From positions 1 through 64,000 of the forward strand of contig CAZNOX010000006.1 of the NCBI GenBank assembly GCA_964574875.1: 64,000 nt of DNA, given 5' to 3'. Positions 26,034-35,762 of the stretch are shown piece by piece. The translations under genes and the position numbers were made by a program. The DNA is from DSCS01 sp035391585. GTDB taxonomy: Bacteria; Macinerneyibacteriota; Macinerneyibacteria; Macinerneyibacteriales; DSCS01. Every line of letters begins with the position of its first letter. Positions within the stretch are counted from its first letter, which is position 1. Below the pieces are notes generated by a model. That model made no database searches. It was not told where the DNA came from and worked only from the letters and a program-made list of their open reading frames with translations.

Positions 26034-27638
26034 ATGGACCAGAACTTATGCCCCTTCCTGAACAATAAAGAAGGGAAACCCCTGTCCTGCATGAAAGGAG
26101 AGTGTTTCCTGTATGATTCTCCATCCCAGGCCTGCATCTTTCAGGCCATCGATCTGCACAATAAAGAGAATGTGACAAAACTCGGGAAACTCATCAAAAA
26201 AAGCAGCAATGACAACGGGGTCCTCATCAAAAAGATCGGAACTCTTTTGAATAACGGTATGAAGCCCATGACGGAGTTTTTCAAAGTCATGGACAACGGG
26301 AAAAAGATCAATGAACTCATCACTCTTCTGGGCCGGCAAAAGGGGCTGCAACCCGCAGAAGAGGGGGCAGAGCCGCCTTCTCTCTCATGGGACGGCGTCG
26401 AGCAAACGCTCGAAAAGAACTCCGGGATCCTTCTGAGGCTTCAGGAGCTCCTGGGTGAAGAGGGGCCTCTGGCTGAGAAGATGGGCCAGACAGCCCGGGC
26501 CGCTCTTGAGATGAAAGCCTCTTTGACGGAGTTGAAAGAGAACCTGGATGCTCTTCCCGGGAAAAGCGAAGACTCCCAGGCCGGAAGCGGAAAAGAGAGT
26601 TATCTTGAATCCATGAAGATGCTCCTGGAGACATTGAAAAAACCCCTTGCCGCCACCCTGAAGATCCAGAAAGAGGCCTACGACAGGCTGGGGGCTTTCT
26701 CCGAATCAGTCCGGGAATCCATGACCGCTATGGGTGAACAGTCTGCAGAGAACAAGTCGGCCTTCGAAGACCTGATCCGATATGTGCGTGAGAATACAGA
26801 AACTATAGAGCGCCTCCATGAAGAGGGGCCCCTGCGTGAAGAAACCCGGCAGCTCAACGAAAAAGCGGGACTTTATCTGGACATGGCACGTGATGCGGTT
26901 TCTTCGCAGCAGGAGACTGCAGTGCAGATGCTTGAAACCCTGAATGCGATCCGCCAGCATATGGAGTCTGTGGACCGCAAACTCGACCTGATGGAGCAGA
27001 GGATGGAAAACCTTGAGATCATCCGTCAGGGGATGGACCTCTGTGTGGATTCTCAACAGGCCCTCTCCAGGAGTTTCGTCAGCGGAATGGAGAAGATGGA
27101 AGCCTTTGCTGTCCTTCAGAAAGAGTATCTGCAGAACGAAGAATCAGCGATCAGGATGAAGAAGGCTGATGACCTGAACAACACCGGGCTGACCTTCCTG
27201 ATGAACGGAGAACTCTCCGCGGCTGTGGACTGTTTCAAAGAAGCGATCACGCTCAACAACCGTCTCTGGGGTGCGTACAGCAATCTGGGGATGGCTTTCA
27301 GTGAAAAAGGAGAGAAAGAGAAGGCCAAAGATGTCTTTAAAAAACTGATCAAACTCAATCCTGAGTTCAGCGAAAGCTACTATAATCTGGGAATGATCCT
27401 TGTGGAAGAAGAGATGACAGAGAAAGCGGTCCCTCTCTTTCGGAAATCCATTGAAAAACGGCCCGATTTCGCCAAAGCCTATGTCTCCCTGGGGAATGCC
27501 CTCTATGAACTCGACCGTATCGAATTCGCCGTTAAAGCCTGGGAAAAGGCCGTGGCCCTGGATCCGACACTGGATGAGACCAAGGAGCAGCTGATGAAAC
27601 TCAAGGAACTGGGACAGATAGGAGACGACGAAGAATGA
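26034..27638 (+). CDS. Four-cysteine N-terminal motif, coiled coil and TPR protein
   Basis: 534 residues; strong site AAGGAGGAG before ATG 26034. Residues 1-40 carry cysteines at 6, 19, 24 and 34 (spacing CX12CX4CX9C), a possible zinc or Fe-S site. Residues about 45-370 are long helices and coiled coil with many E, Q and K residues. Residues about 380-520 hold three to four TPR repeats (for example LWGAYSNLGMAFSEKGEKE and AKAYVSLGNALYELDR). No signal peptide. The stop overlaps the ATG of the Clp-like gene (ATGA), which argues for stoichiometric production with it. I do not recognise the N-terminal domain. It might sense redox state or metal and dock on the ATPase. Confidence 0.85.
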   Translation: MDQNLCPFLNNKEGKPLSCMKGECFLYDSPSQACIFQAIDLHNKENVTKLGKLIKKSSNDNGVLIKKIGTLLNNGMKPMTEFFKVMDNGKKINELITLLGRQKGLQPAEEGAEPPSLSWDGVEQTLEKNSGILLRLQELLGEEGPLAEKMGQTARAALEMKASLTELKENLDALPGKSEDSQAGSGKESYLESMKMLLETLKKPLAATLKIQKEAYDRLGAFSESVRESMTAMGEQSAENKSAFEDLIRYVRENTETIERLHEEGPLREETRQLNEKAGLYLDMARDAVSSQQETAVQMLETLNAIRQHMESVDRKLDLMEQRMENLEIIRQGMDLCVDSQQALSRSFVSGMEKMEAFAVLQKEYLQNEESAIRMKKADDLNNTGLTFLMNGELSAAVDCFKEAITLNNRLWGAYSNLGMAFSEKGEKEKAKDVFKKLIKLNPEFSESYYNLGMILVEEEMTEKAVPLFRKSIEKRPDFAKAYVSLGNALYELDRIEFAVKAWEKAVALDPTLDETKEQLMKLKELGQIGDDEE

Positions 27639-29815
27639 AACGATACAATTTTTCAGCACAGCTGCAGCAGGTGATCCAGGCGGCGGAAACAAAAGCCCTT
27701 GAAGAGAGGCACGGGGTGATCGTCCCCCTTCATCTCCTCACAAGCCTTCTGGAACTCAAAGACCCGAAAGTCGACTACTGGCTTAAAATCCACAATATGG
27801 AACCTCAGAAGCTTTTGGCTCTTTTTAAAGAAGCCCTCGAAAAAAAAGAAAAAGTGCCTCAGAATACAGAGATCACCATCAGCGACCATACAAGGGAAGC
27901 TCTGCGGCTCAGCGGCATCATCGCCATGGAGAGCCAGGAATCCGAAGTGAAGCCTCTTCACCTTCTCCTGGCCCTTCTCCATGAGGCCGACGGGGAGCTG
28001 GCTGGGATCTTTACAGAGATGGGAGTGGAACTCTCCTCGCTGGATGACCTGATCTATATCGATGAAATGAAACGCTCTTTTAGTGAAGACAAGAGTCTTG
28101 TGGGGCAGTTCAGTGTGGATATCGGACAGCTGATCCGCCAAAGGAAAAGGAGACCCCTGGCTACGGGATGGAAGACCACTGCTTCGCTTGTGGAAGTCCT
28201 GTCGAGGATCTATAAAAACACGCCTCTTCTCGTGGGAAGGCCCGGTATCGATAAGAGTATCCTTGTGGAAGGCGTCGCCCAGCGCATCGCAGAGGGCGAG
28301 GGCCGGTTCGACTCATGCCGGATCCTTTATGTGCTCACCGATGCCATGATGGGCCATGTGAAAGAAGCCAATGCCTTTGTGGAGCTCCTCCATCAGTTTC
28401 TCAATGAAGCCGCGGAACATCCCGGGACGATCCTCTACTTTGACGAGATCTACCCCGATTTCTACGGATCAGGCCCGCTGGACCTCCCTGTCCTTCTGAA
28501 ACCTGTTCTGAGACAGGGGGCGCTCAGGGTCATCGGCGCGTCCAAACGGGAGAATATCAGCCTGGTCCTGGACCAGGACCCCTTCCTGAAAGAAAAGATC
28601 CAGATCATTAAGATCAAACACCTTTCTCCTGAAAAGATCCTGAACATCATCTATGAATCGAAGAGTGAGATCGAAGAGTACCATAATGTCGTTATTTCAG
28701 CTCCGCTGGCCACCCAGGCCTTTTACCTTTCAGGCCAGTTCTTCTCCAATGGAGAGATCGAGGGAACCCTGCAGCTTCTGGATATGGCGGCCACACGGGT
28801 GCGGCTCAAAGCCAGGACAGAGACGACACGGCGGCTGAGGTCGGAAGACCTCTATCAGGCTGTCTCTGAATCCCTTGGAGTCCCGGGCTGGAGGATCAGC
28901 GGAGAGCGTGAATCTTATGATGCGATTCCGGAAAAGCTCAAAGAGCGCATCATCGGCCAGGACGATGCGGTGGAACGGGTGGCCAGGGTCATCACGACAC
29001 GTGAGACACCCTTTAACGTCAATCCCCGCATGCCCAACGGCATCATGCTCTTTGTGGGCCCCCGCGGAGTAGGGAAAAAGGAGCTCATCCATGGATTAGC
29101 CGATGTCCTCTTCGGAGACCCCGAACGGATATCAGTCTTTGATATGGCCCGTTTTGAAGAGCCCGAATCACTGTGGGAACTCACCGGATACAGCGATAAG
29201 TCCAAAGGCGAAGTCTACCCCTCCATCCTCACACGGGTCCTTCAGAAATACCCGTTAAGCATCCTTTTTCTGGAAGAGATCGATAAAGCCTGCCCGGATG
29301 TCCAGAGGTTTTTTGCAGAAGTCTTTAAAACCGGAGCTTTTGAGGACAGCCTGGGGCAGCATGTCTCGCTCTCCGGGGTGACTGTTGTGATGACGGTGAA
29401 AGCCTATGAAGAGAAGAAAAAACAGCTGGGCTTTACACCGGACAGCGAAGTCGATTATGATGTGAAAGCTGTCCATGAAGGGCTGGCTTCTCTGCTGGAC
29501 CCGGAACTTATGAGCATCATGGACCAGGTGGTCATCTTTAAAGAGCTGCGAGACCATGAACTGAAGAAGATCATCAACCGGAACCTGCTGGAGACCTTAC
29601 GGGAGAAGTGGGATATCCAATGGGTCATCCAGGATAAGCTTCTGCGTTTTCTCATCGATGAAGTGAAAAAAGAAAAGGATAAACTGCGCTCTCTGGAGCG
29701 ACTTTTCCAGGGGCATGTCTTTTCACCCCTGGCCCTGGCCCTGGGACGCATGGACCTCACTGAACGGGAGAGCATCACCCTGGGTTTTGACGGAAAGGAA
29801 TTAGTCATCGAATGA
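27635..29815 (+). CDS. Degenerate ClpA/ClpC-type double AAA+ protein
   Basis: 726 residues. A Clp N-domain (about 1-140, FSAQLQQVIQAAETKALEER and PLHLLLALLHEADGELAG) is followed by AAA1 (about 165-400) and AAA2 (about 440-700). Nucleotide-binding motifs are altered. AAA1 Walker A reads GRPGIDKSI, with D for the last G before K and S for T. AAA2 Walker A reads GPRGVGKKE, with K in place of T. AAA2 Walker B reads LFLEEIDKA, with E for D. AAA1 Walker B keeps FDEI. A tripeptide L598-G599-F600 sits where ClpA/ClpC carry the ClpP-docking loop. No middle coiled-coil domain of ClpB type is evident. It may be a weak or non-hydrolysing unfoldase or a ClpP regulator. Confidence 0.87.
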   Translation: MKRYNFSAQLQQVIQAAETKALEERHGVIVPLHLLTSLLELKDPKVDYWLKIHNMEPQKLLALFKEALEKKEKVPQNTEITISDHTREALRLSGIIAMESQESEVKPLHLLLALLHEADGELAGIFTEMGVELSSLDDLIYIDEMKRSFSEDKSLVGQFSVDIGQLIRQRKRRPLATGWKTTASLVEVLSRIYKNTPLLVGRPGIDKSILVEGVAQRIAEGEGRFDSCRILYVLTDAMMGHVKEANAFVELLHQFLNEAAEHPGTILYFDEIYPDFYGSGPLDLPVLLKPVLRQGALRVIGASKRENISLVLDQDPFLKEKIQIIKIKHLSPEKILNIIYESKSEIEEYHNVVISAPLATQAFYLSGQFFSNGEIEGTLQLLDMAATRVRLKARTETTRRLRSEDLYQAVSESLGVPGWRISGERESYDAIPEKLKERIIGQDDAVERVARVITTRETPFNVNPRMPNGIMLFVGPRGVGKKELIHGLADVLFGDPERISVFDMARFEEPESLWELTGYSDKSKGEVYPSILTRVLQKYPLSILFLEEIDKACPDVQRFFAEVFKTGAFEDSLGQHVSLSGVTVVMTVKAYEEKKKQLGFTPDSEVDYDVKAVHEGLASLLDPELMSIMDQVVIFKELRDHELKKIINRNLLETLREKWDIQWVIQDKLLRFLIDEVKKEKDKLRSLERLFQGHVFSPLALALGRMDLTERESITLGFDGKELVIE

Positions 29816-30807
29816 AACTCTTTGAACAGACACGTCATCTGATCCTGAAGAAATACTGGATTCCCGCTCTTGTCCTTCTTCTGCTTTTCGCCTTTTTCTT
29901 CGAGTGGTTCCGCCCTTTCAAAGTGGAGGGGACTGTCTACCTGGAGATCAAAAGGGGGGACACCCTCCAGACCGTCGTCAAAGCCCTTTATGAGCGCGGG
30001 ATCACTCCCAGCCCCACCTCTTTCAAGCTTTTTTACAAGTTATTCGGGTGGAAGATCAACGCGGGGGATTACTATCTCAAGGGGTATGTCAATATCATCG
30101 AGCTGGCCGGTATGTTCAGAAAAGGTTTTAAAAAAGGGATACGGGTGACCATCCCCGAAGGGTTCCACTACAGACAGATCGCGCAGCTTCTTGAAGACAA
30201 AGGTGTGATCTCTGATTCTCAAGAGATGATGAGTCTCTACAGGGATCCGGCTCTCCTTGAGGAGTTGAAGATCCCCGGCCCCTCCCTGGAGGGGTACTGT
30301 TATCCGGACACCTACTATTTTTCTGCCGGTGAAGACCCCCGGGAGATCGTCCGTTTCCTGAACAGGCAGCTTCATGAGAACATCGCCCGGGCAGGACTTG
30401 AGGACACCCTGAGGAGATCTCCCTGGACGTTTCATGAAGTCCTGACTCTGGCATCCATCGTGGAGGGGGAGGCCCGTCTGCCGGAGGAGCGTCCGGTGAT
30501 CGCTCAGGTCTTTGAGAAAAGACTCGGGATGGAGATGCCCCTGGAGAGCTGTGCTACGGTCCTCTTCGCATTGGGGAAGCACCGTGATAAACTCTATTTT
30601 GAAGACCTTGAGATCGACTCTCCTTATAACACCTATAAGATCTACGGACTTCCTCCCGGGCCCATCAACAATCCCGGCCTGGCATCCATCACAGCCGTCC
30701 TGCATCCGGCTTCGACGGATTACCTCTATTTCGTTTCAAAAAACGACGGGTCGCACTATTTTTCCAAGACCTATGCTGAACATCTCGAGGCCAAGAGGTT
30801 ATACTGA
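29812..30807 (+). CDS. mltG: Endolytic peptidoglycan transglycosylase MltG (YceG-like)
   Basis: 331 residues. One transmembrane helix at about 17-36, then a LysM-like region (YLEIKRGDTLQTVVKALYER) and the YceG catalytic domain with LEGYCYPDTYYFSAG, ASIVEGEARLPEERP (catalytic glutamate near residue 218), YNTYKIYGLPPGPINNPG and YFVSKNDGSHYFSKTYAEH. MltG cleaves newly made glycan strands at the inner membrane and sets their length. ATG 29812 overlaps the stop of the Clp-like gene (ATGA). The next gene starts within its own stop codon. Confidence 0.95.
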   Translation: MKLFEQTRHLILKKYWIPALVLLLLFAFFFEWFRPFKVEGTVYLEIKRGDTLQTVVKALYERGITPSPTSFKLFYKLFGWKINAGDYYLKGYVNIIELAGMFRKGFKKGIRVTIPEGFHYRQIAQLLEDKGVISDSQEMMSLYRDPALLEELKIPGPSLEGYCYPDTYYFSAGEDPREIVRFLNRQLHENIARAGLEDTLRRSPWTFHEVLTLASIVEGEARLPEERPVIAQVFEKRLGMEMPLESCATVLFALGKHRDKLYFEDLEIDSPYNTYKIYGLPPGPINNPGLASITAVLHPASTDYLYFVSKNDGSHYFSKTYAEHLEAKRLY

Positions 30808-32018
30808 TGCACCGGGTGGAATTACTGGCTCCCGCCGGGACGGCCGAAAAGGGAGAGATCGCCGCTGCCTTCGGAGCCGACGCCCTCTACTTCGGGATCG
30901 ACAATTATAATCTTCGGGCCAGAAGCGGGAATTTTACTCCTGAAGAAGCGGACCGGTTCATCCGCCGTCTCCACGGACAGGGAAAAAAAGCTTATCTGAC
31001 CCTCAATATCTATCCCAGGGAGGAGGATCTCAAACCTCTTGAAAAGCTCATGGAGAAGATCCGCAGGCTGGCTCCTGACGGTGTGATCGTCTCGGCCCCG
31101 GGTGTTCTGGACATGGTGAAAAAGAGAGCTCCGGAGATTCCCGTCCACGTGAGCACCCAGGCGAACATCACCGACAGCAGAAGCGCCCGTGTCTGGAAAG
31201 AGCTGGGAGCCGAGAGAGTCATTCTGGCCAGGGAACTCAGCCTGGAAGAGATCCGCTCGGTTTCAAGGCATGCCGGGCTGGAGACAGAGGTCTTTATCCA
31301 CGGAGCCATGTGCATGGCTTATTCCGGGCGATGCCTCATGAGTAAATACATGACCGGGAGAGATGCCAACGCGGGAGACTGTGCCCATCCCTGCCGCTGG
31401 TCCTGGTTTGTGCGTGAGGAGAAACGAAAAGAGGAGCTCTTTGAAGTATCAGAGGATGAGAGAGGCCTCTACATTTTCAATTCAAAGGATCTCATGCTCT
31501 ATGACTATATGGATAAGATCCTTGATGCCGGGGTCTCCAGTGTGAAGATCGAAGGCCGGATCAAAGGGATCCTCTATGTGGCCACTGTGGTGAGAGCTTA
31601 CCGGCTTCTTCTGGATGCGCTCATGAAGGGTGAGTCCCCGGATCCCCTCTGGAGAGAAAGCCTTTTTGAAGCGAACAACAGGGGGTATCATCCGGGATTT
31701 CTCATTCCCGGGGGATATGAGTCAAAACTGGAATCATCCCGGACATTCGCCCCGTATGACCTCTTAGGCTACATCGATGCACAAGGGGATCTTGTCGCCA
31801 AGGCTCCCCTGGCAAAAGGGGGCGTGTATGAGGCTCTTCAGCCTCTGGACCCGGCTATCCGGAGTGTGCGGATCGAAGAGCTGCACTCCCTTTCCGGAGC
31901 GCCTCTGGATAAAGGGCAGCCCGGACAGGCATATCGGGCAGTGACATCTCCTGCTTTAAAGCCCTGGAGTGTCCTGCGGTATCTGAGGCCGGGGGAGGCT
32001 CTGAACAGGGAGATATAG
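30807..32018 (+). CDS. Peptidase U32 family protein (TrhP/RlhA-like, RNA hydroxylation)
   Basis: 403 residues. U32 signature: FIHGAMCMAYSGRCLMSKY with following DANAGDCAHPCRW, supplying cysteines thought to bind an iron-sulfur cluster. VKIEGRIKG and NNRGYHPGF are also typical. Although named peptidases, U32 members such as TrhP (tRNA uridine hydroxylation) and RlhA (23S rRNA) are RNA-modifying proteins that use prephenate-derived chemistry. This size fits a single-module TrhP-like member. It overlaps mltG by one base (TGATG), an arrangement seen in many bacteria. The exact RNA target cannot be told here. Confidence 0.9.
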   Translation: MHRVELLAPAGTAEKGEIAAAFGADALYFGIDNYNLRARSGNFTPEEADRFIRRLHGQGKKAYLTLNIYPREEDLKPLEKLMEKIRRLAPDGVIVSAPGVLDMVKKRAPEIPVHVSTQANITDSRSARVWKELGAERVILARELSLEEIRSVSRHAGLETEVFIHGAMCMAYSGRCLMSKYMTGRDANAGDCAHPCRWSWFVREEKRKEELFEVSEDERGLYIFNSKDLMLYDYMDKILDAGVSSVKIEGRIKGILYVATVVRAYRLLLDALMKGESPDPLWRESLFEANNRGYHPGFLIPGGYESKLESSRTFAPYDLLGYIDAQGDLVAKAPLAKGGVYEALQPLDPAIRSVRIEELHSLSGAPLDKGQPGQAYRAVTSPALKPWSVLRYLRPGEALNREI

Positions 32019-35000
32019 GTGGAAAGAAAGAGCTTTCGTTTTCTCGCACCTTCCCTTCTCATCATCACTTTTCTCAATCTTCTCCTGAACTCTCCCGCAT
32101 GGATCATCCTTTTTCTTCTTCTTTCTCTGGGTGCGTCTCTTTTCACCAAAGAGAGGCGTTTCTTTCTGGCCGCTTTTCTTCTCGGCCTTCTCTATCTCCT
32201 GGCGGTCAATGATATCAAGAACAACGACTCTTTCAGAGAAAAGAGACTCTTCGGGATCCGCGATACCGTGGAAAAAGAATACATGGGGCTCAAAGCCGAT
32301 TTTTATGAGAAACGCAGGGAGATTGTGAAAAAGGAGTATGCCCCGGAGAGTGATATCGGCTACACTGCGCGGGACCTGGATTATACTCTGATCAAATGGA
32401 GCGGGCGAAAGCCTTTCGACGGCCTTCAAAAAAGGGTCTTTTTCCCAAAGCTGGATATTAACGGGAATGATGCCAGCCTGGTGTTTCAATTCTATGATGA
32501 GAACAGGATCTATACCCTGCGGCACCTCATCACCGCCCTCTACGGAACGGAGAAGACCAAATCACAATGGCTCAGACATATCCAGGGACGGTTCGATACA
32601 CGGATCACTCTCTATTTCACTCCAGGCCAGTTTTATATCTACGATGAACCTCTCCTTTACAATGATATCCATAAAGGAGAATCCGTCTATCTCTCTTCCG
32701 CCCATGCCCTCTATTCCAAGATGGAGGATGATATCATCCTGAAGATCCAGGCTCATCCCCTCTCCTGGTATATGGCAGAGACCAAAAAACGGTTTTTCCT
32801 GCTCAACGGCCTTCTCTTTCTCTTTTTCGCCTTTCTCACAGATGAAAAAAAGCATCGTCTTGACCATGCCGCCATTGCTCTTCTTCTCACCTCCCTCGCT
32901 TTTTTCCCTCAAGCCGCCCTCCTTCTTCTCCTCACCTACCTGGCCTGGAGATGCCGCGGAGTCATTCCCCGTCTCAGGGACCGTCCCCTCAGGCAACAGG
33001 AACTTCTCGGCCTGGTGCTGGGATACCAGGTCTTTCTTCTGGCCTGGCACACTTTCTATTCTCATGCCACAGACTATGTGAAGATGGCTTTCTGGATGGG
33101 GGTCCTGATGAAAGACAAGGGCCTGACCATCGCCTCGTTCGTGCTTCTCTTTTTTATCGCGGTGTATGCCGCCCGTCTGATCAAGGTGACACATCTTTGG
33201 GCTCTCGCCGGAGCTCTTTTCCTTCTCCTTCTCAGTCTGGATCCCTCTCTGCTTCTTCTCGCCGTAGGGGGCCTGCTCCCCCTGGGACTCCTGGCCATGA
33301 AAAAACAGACAGCTCTTTCGGCATTTTATTTCTATCTTCTCTTCATCCCCTTTATCCCCGTTGCGGCCCAGCTGATCACGGGTGTCGACGAGAAACTGGC
33401 GCGCAGCCAGATGGAGATGATCGAAGCGGAACCGGCACGGGTCATGTTCGAAACCGTGGAGCGGCTCCGTAAGGACCAGGCTTTTCTCTGGTCCCTGAAG
33501 GAGAATGTCCATTATGATGATGACAATTTCGCTTTTTTCAAATGGCTCCGTTCTCCTCTTTCTGATCAGCCCTATATGAATTTTATCTATTTTGAAAACA
33601 GAAACGGGGATATCTACAGCCGGTATGGTTCCGGCTGTTCGGCCCATCCCTTCAGAGGCCCGCCCGGGTCCATCTCGTTCTCCGAGGGGTTCCACCTCTT
33701 CAAGGCTCCTCTGACATATGAAGGAGAGTTTGTGGGAAACGTGGTCATCGGAGTCAAAGACGACTTTTTTATGCATGTCCCTGATCTTCCGGAACTCTTT
33801 TTCTCCCATGTCAAAAACGGGCGGACTGTCTTCTCCACTCGGGTGTATGATGATGAAGTCACACGGGATATGCCTGTGAAACGCATAGGAGGGACAGGGG
33901 ACTATTACCGGTTTTATATCAAGGCGCCCTGGAAGATCGCCATGAAATATATCTTTTTCATCATGCTTGCAGAGATCATCGTCCTCATCGTCTGCGGCCT
34001 CTTTTCTCAAAAATGGCGGACCATGGCCAATGATTTCGTGAAACGGAATATGCTGATCATCCTCCTGCTTCTCATGATCCCCACTTCGGCCAATATCCTG
34101 CTTCTCTCCTCGGGGATCGTCATGGATATCCGCCAATCACTCCGGGAGAGGATCATCCGGGAAAAGGAAGCGATGATCTCCCGCCTGGAGAGCGAGGACC
34201 CCAGGGACCTGTTCCACCCCGTCCGTTCAAGGGAGATCGCATCTTCCCTGGATAATGATGTGGCAAACTGGACTCTCTATAAGGGGCCCGAGCGCCTTCT
34301 CTCCTCTGATGAAGACAGTTACCGTGTGAATATGAAAAACACCTATCTTTCCCGGCACGATTTCATGGATATCACCGTTCATCAGGAGCAATGGAAACTC
34401 GACTATACCGTTCCCCGGCTCAGGCACAGGTTTCTCTGGGACCGCTACCCGGGTATTGTTTTTGAGCTCTCTACTGTTCTGGCCCGCCCCACCCTCTGGC
34501 GTATCACCGAAAGTTTCGCATTATCCCTTATGGTGCAGTTTTTTGTCATCGCCCTCACGGTGCTCCTCCTCTATAAAAACGCCGGCCATCTTCTGAAACC
34601 GCTCTCCAAGATCATTGTCGCCACAAAGGAGGTGAGCCTGGGGAATTTCAATCACAGGGTGGAGACGAAAACGCCGATTTCCGAGTTAAAAGTCCTCTTT
34701 ACAAATTTCAACAGCATGGTCAAACGGCTTGCCATCCTGAAAAACAGCTTTATTGAAAATCAGAATTTTCTCAAGACCATCATCGACTCTCTTCCCGTGG
34801 GTGCGGTGACCTATGACGAAAGAGGCCATGTGGCCATATGCAACCAGGCTCTCCGACGCTTTTTCCCGGGTCTTGCCTATAAAGATTCGGTTCCGGAGAG
34901 TCTTCCGTTCCCCCTGGACTATTTTCAGGAGGGACAGGGGGAGCTTCGTGAAAAGGGGACGGTCTTCCGGTACAGCATCAAGAAATTCAAATACGGATAT

Positions 35001-35762
35001 ATCTTTCTTCTTTCCGATATCACCGGATTGATCCTCAGTGAAAAGTTCGATCTCTGGTTTCAGCTCACCCAGGAGCTGGCCCATGAACTGAAGAACCCCC
35101 TTATGCCCATCCGGTTTTCACTCAGCCGCCTGGAAAAGATGACAGAAGAGGTTGTCAAAACGCAAAGAGAGAAAGAGTCCATGAAAGACCTCTACGGGAT
35201 CATTCATGAAGAGCTGGAAAGCATCCAGAGACTCATCGACCGTTTCCGGGAACAGACGCTGGAAGGGGAGAAAGAGATCCGGCATATCGATGTGGGAGAA
35301 AGCCTCAAAAGGATCATTGCCTCGTTCACTTCGTGTCACATCGATCTGCACGTCTCCAAAAGTCTTCCCCCTGTTCCTTTTTCACAGGAGAAGTTCGACC
35401 TGATCATGAAGAATATCCTGGAAAACAGCCTGGAAGCCACGGGAGAAGGGGCTGAGATCCATGTTGCAGCCTATTATGATGTCACTAAAGGATCTTTTGA
35501 CGCCGGGAGCTGTCCACGGGACCAAAAATATGTTATCATTCATGTCAGGGATTATTCCGGAGGGATTGAGAATGATGTCCTCGACCGTATTTTTGAACCC
35601 TATTTTACGAACAAAAAGGGGGGCAGCGGGCTGGGACTCTACCTTGTCCGGAAATATATGGAGGAATTCGAAGGACATGTGGGGATCAATGTCCGGGATG
35701 GTGAAGGGACTGATACCTACCTTCTTTTCCAGACTGAAAAGGAGACAGCCGGAGAATCATGA
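32019..35762 (+). CDS. Very large NtrY-like membrane sensor histidine kinase
   Basis: 1247 residues from GTG 32019. N-terminal helices at about 8-60, an extracytoplasmic segment to about 250, a block of about nine helices (about 255-450), a second extracytoplasmic domain (about 455-640), two helices (about 645-700), a third extracytoplasmic part, a final helix near 840, then HAMP, PAS (about 920-1000) and kinase core. The H-box is LTQELAHELKNPLMPIR with H1022; N-box MKNILENSLEAT; G1 DYSGGI; F-box EPYFTNKKGGSGLGL. The kinase half resembles NtrY. Its stop overlaps the start of a sigma-54-type regulator, its probable partner. The multi-helix sensor is unlike standard NtrY and its signal is unknown. 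Confidence 0.88.
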   Translation: MERKSFRFLAPSLLIITFLNLLLNSPAWIILFLLLSLGASLFTKERRFFLAAFLLGLLYLLAVNDIKNNDSFREKRLFGIRDTVEKEYMGLKADFYEKRREIVKKEYAPESDIGYTARDLDYTLIKWSGRKPFDGLQKRVFFPKLDINGNDASLVFQFYDENRIYTLRHLITALYGTEKTKSQWLRHIQGRFDTRITLYFTPGQFYIYDEPLLYNDIHKGESVYLSSAHALYSKMEDDIILKIQAHPLSWYMAETKKRFFLLNGLLFLFFAFLTDEKKHRLDHAAIALLLTSLAFFPQAALLLLLTYLAWRCRGVIPRLRDRPLRQQELLGLVLGYQVFLLAWHTFYSHATDYVKMAFWMGVLMKDKGLTIASFVLLFFIAVYAARLIKVTHLWALAGALFLLLLSLDPSLLLLAVGGLLPLGLLAMKKQTALSAFYFYLLFIPFIPVAAQLITGVDEKLARSQMEMIEAEPARVMFETVERLRKDQAFLWSLKENVHYDDDNFAFFKWLRSPLSDQPYMNFIYFENRNGDIYSRYGSGCSAHPFRGPPGSISFSEGFHLFKAPLTYEGEFVGNVVIGVKDDFFMHVPDLPELFFSHVKNGRTVFSTRVYDDEVTRDMPVKRIGGTGDYYRFYIKAPWKIAMKYIFFIMLAEIIVLIVCGLFSQKWRTMANDFVKRNMLIILLLLMIPTSANILLLSSGIVMDIRQSLRERIIREKEAMISRLESEDPRDLFHPVRSREIASSLDNDVANWTLYKGPERLLSSDEDSYRVNMKNTYLSRHDFMDITVHQEQWKLDYTVPRLRHRFLWDRYPGIVFELSTVLARPTLWRITESFALSLMVQFFVIALTVLLLYKNAGHLLKPLSKIIVATKEVSLGNFNHRVETKTPISELKVLFTNFNSMVKRLAILKNSFIENQNFLKTIIDSLPVGAVTYDERGHVAICNQALRRFFPGLAYKDSVPESLPFPLDYFQEGQGELREKGTVFRYSIKKFKYGYIFLLSDITGLILSEKFDLWFQLTQELAHELKNPLMPIRFSLSRLEKMTEEVVKTQREKESMKDLYGIIHEELESIQRLIDRFREQTLEGEKEIRHIDVGESLKRIIASFTSCHIDLHVSKSLPPVPFSQEKFDLIMKNILENSLEATGEGAEIHVAAYYDVTKGSFDAGSCPRDQKYVIIHVRDYSGGIENDVLDRIFEPYFTNKKGGSGLGLYLVRKYMEEFEGHVGINVRDGEGTDTYLLFQTEKETAGES

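Noticed and set aside
32562..34136. 524-codon minus-strand frame opposite the large kinase
   Set aside because: Composition rich in H, D, E and K from the complement of hydrophobic codons; no motif, SD or neighbour support.
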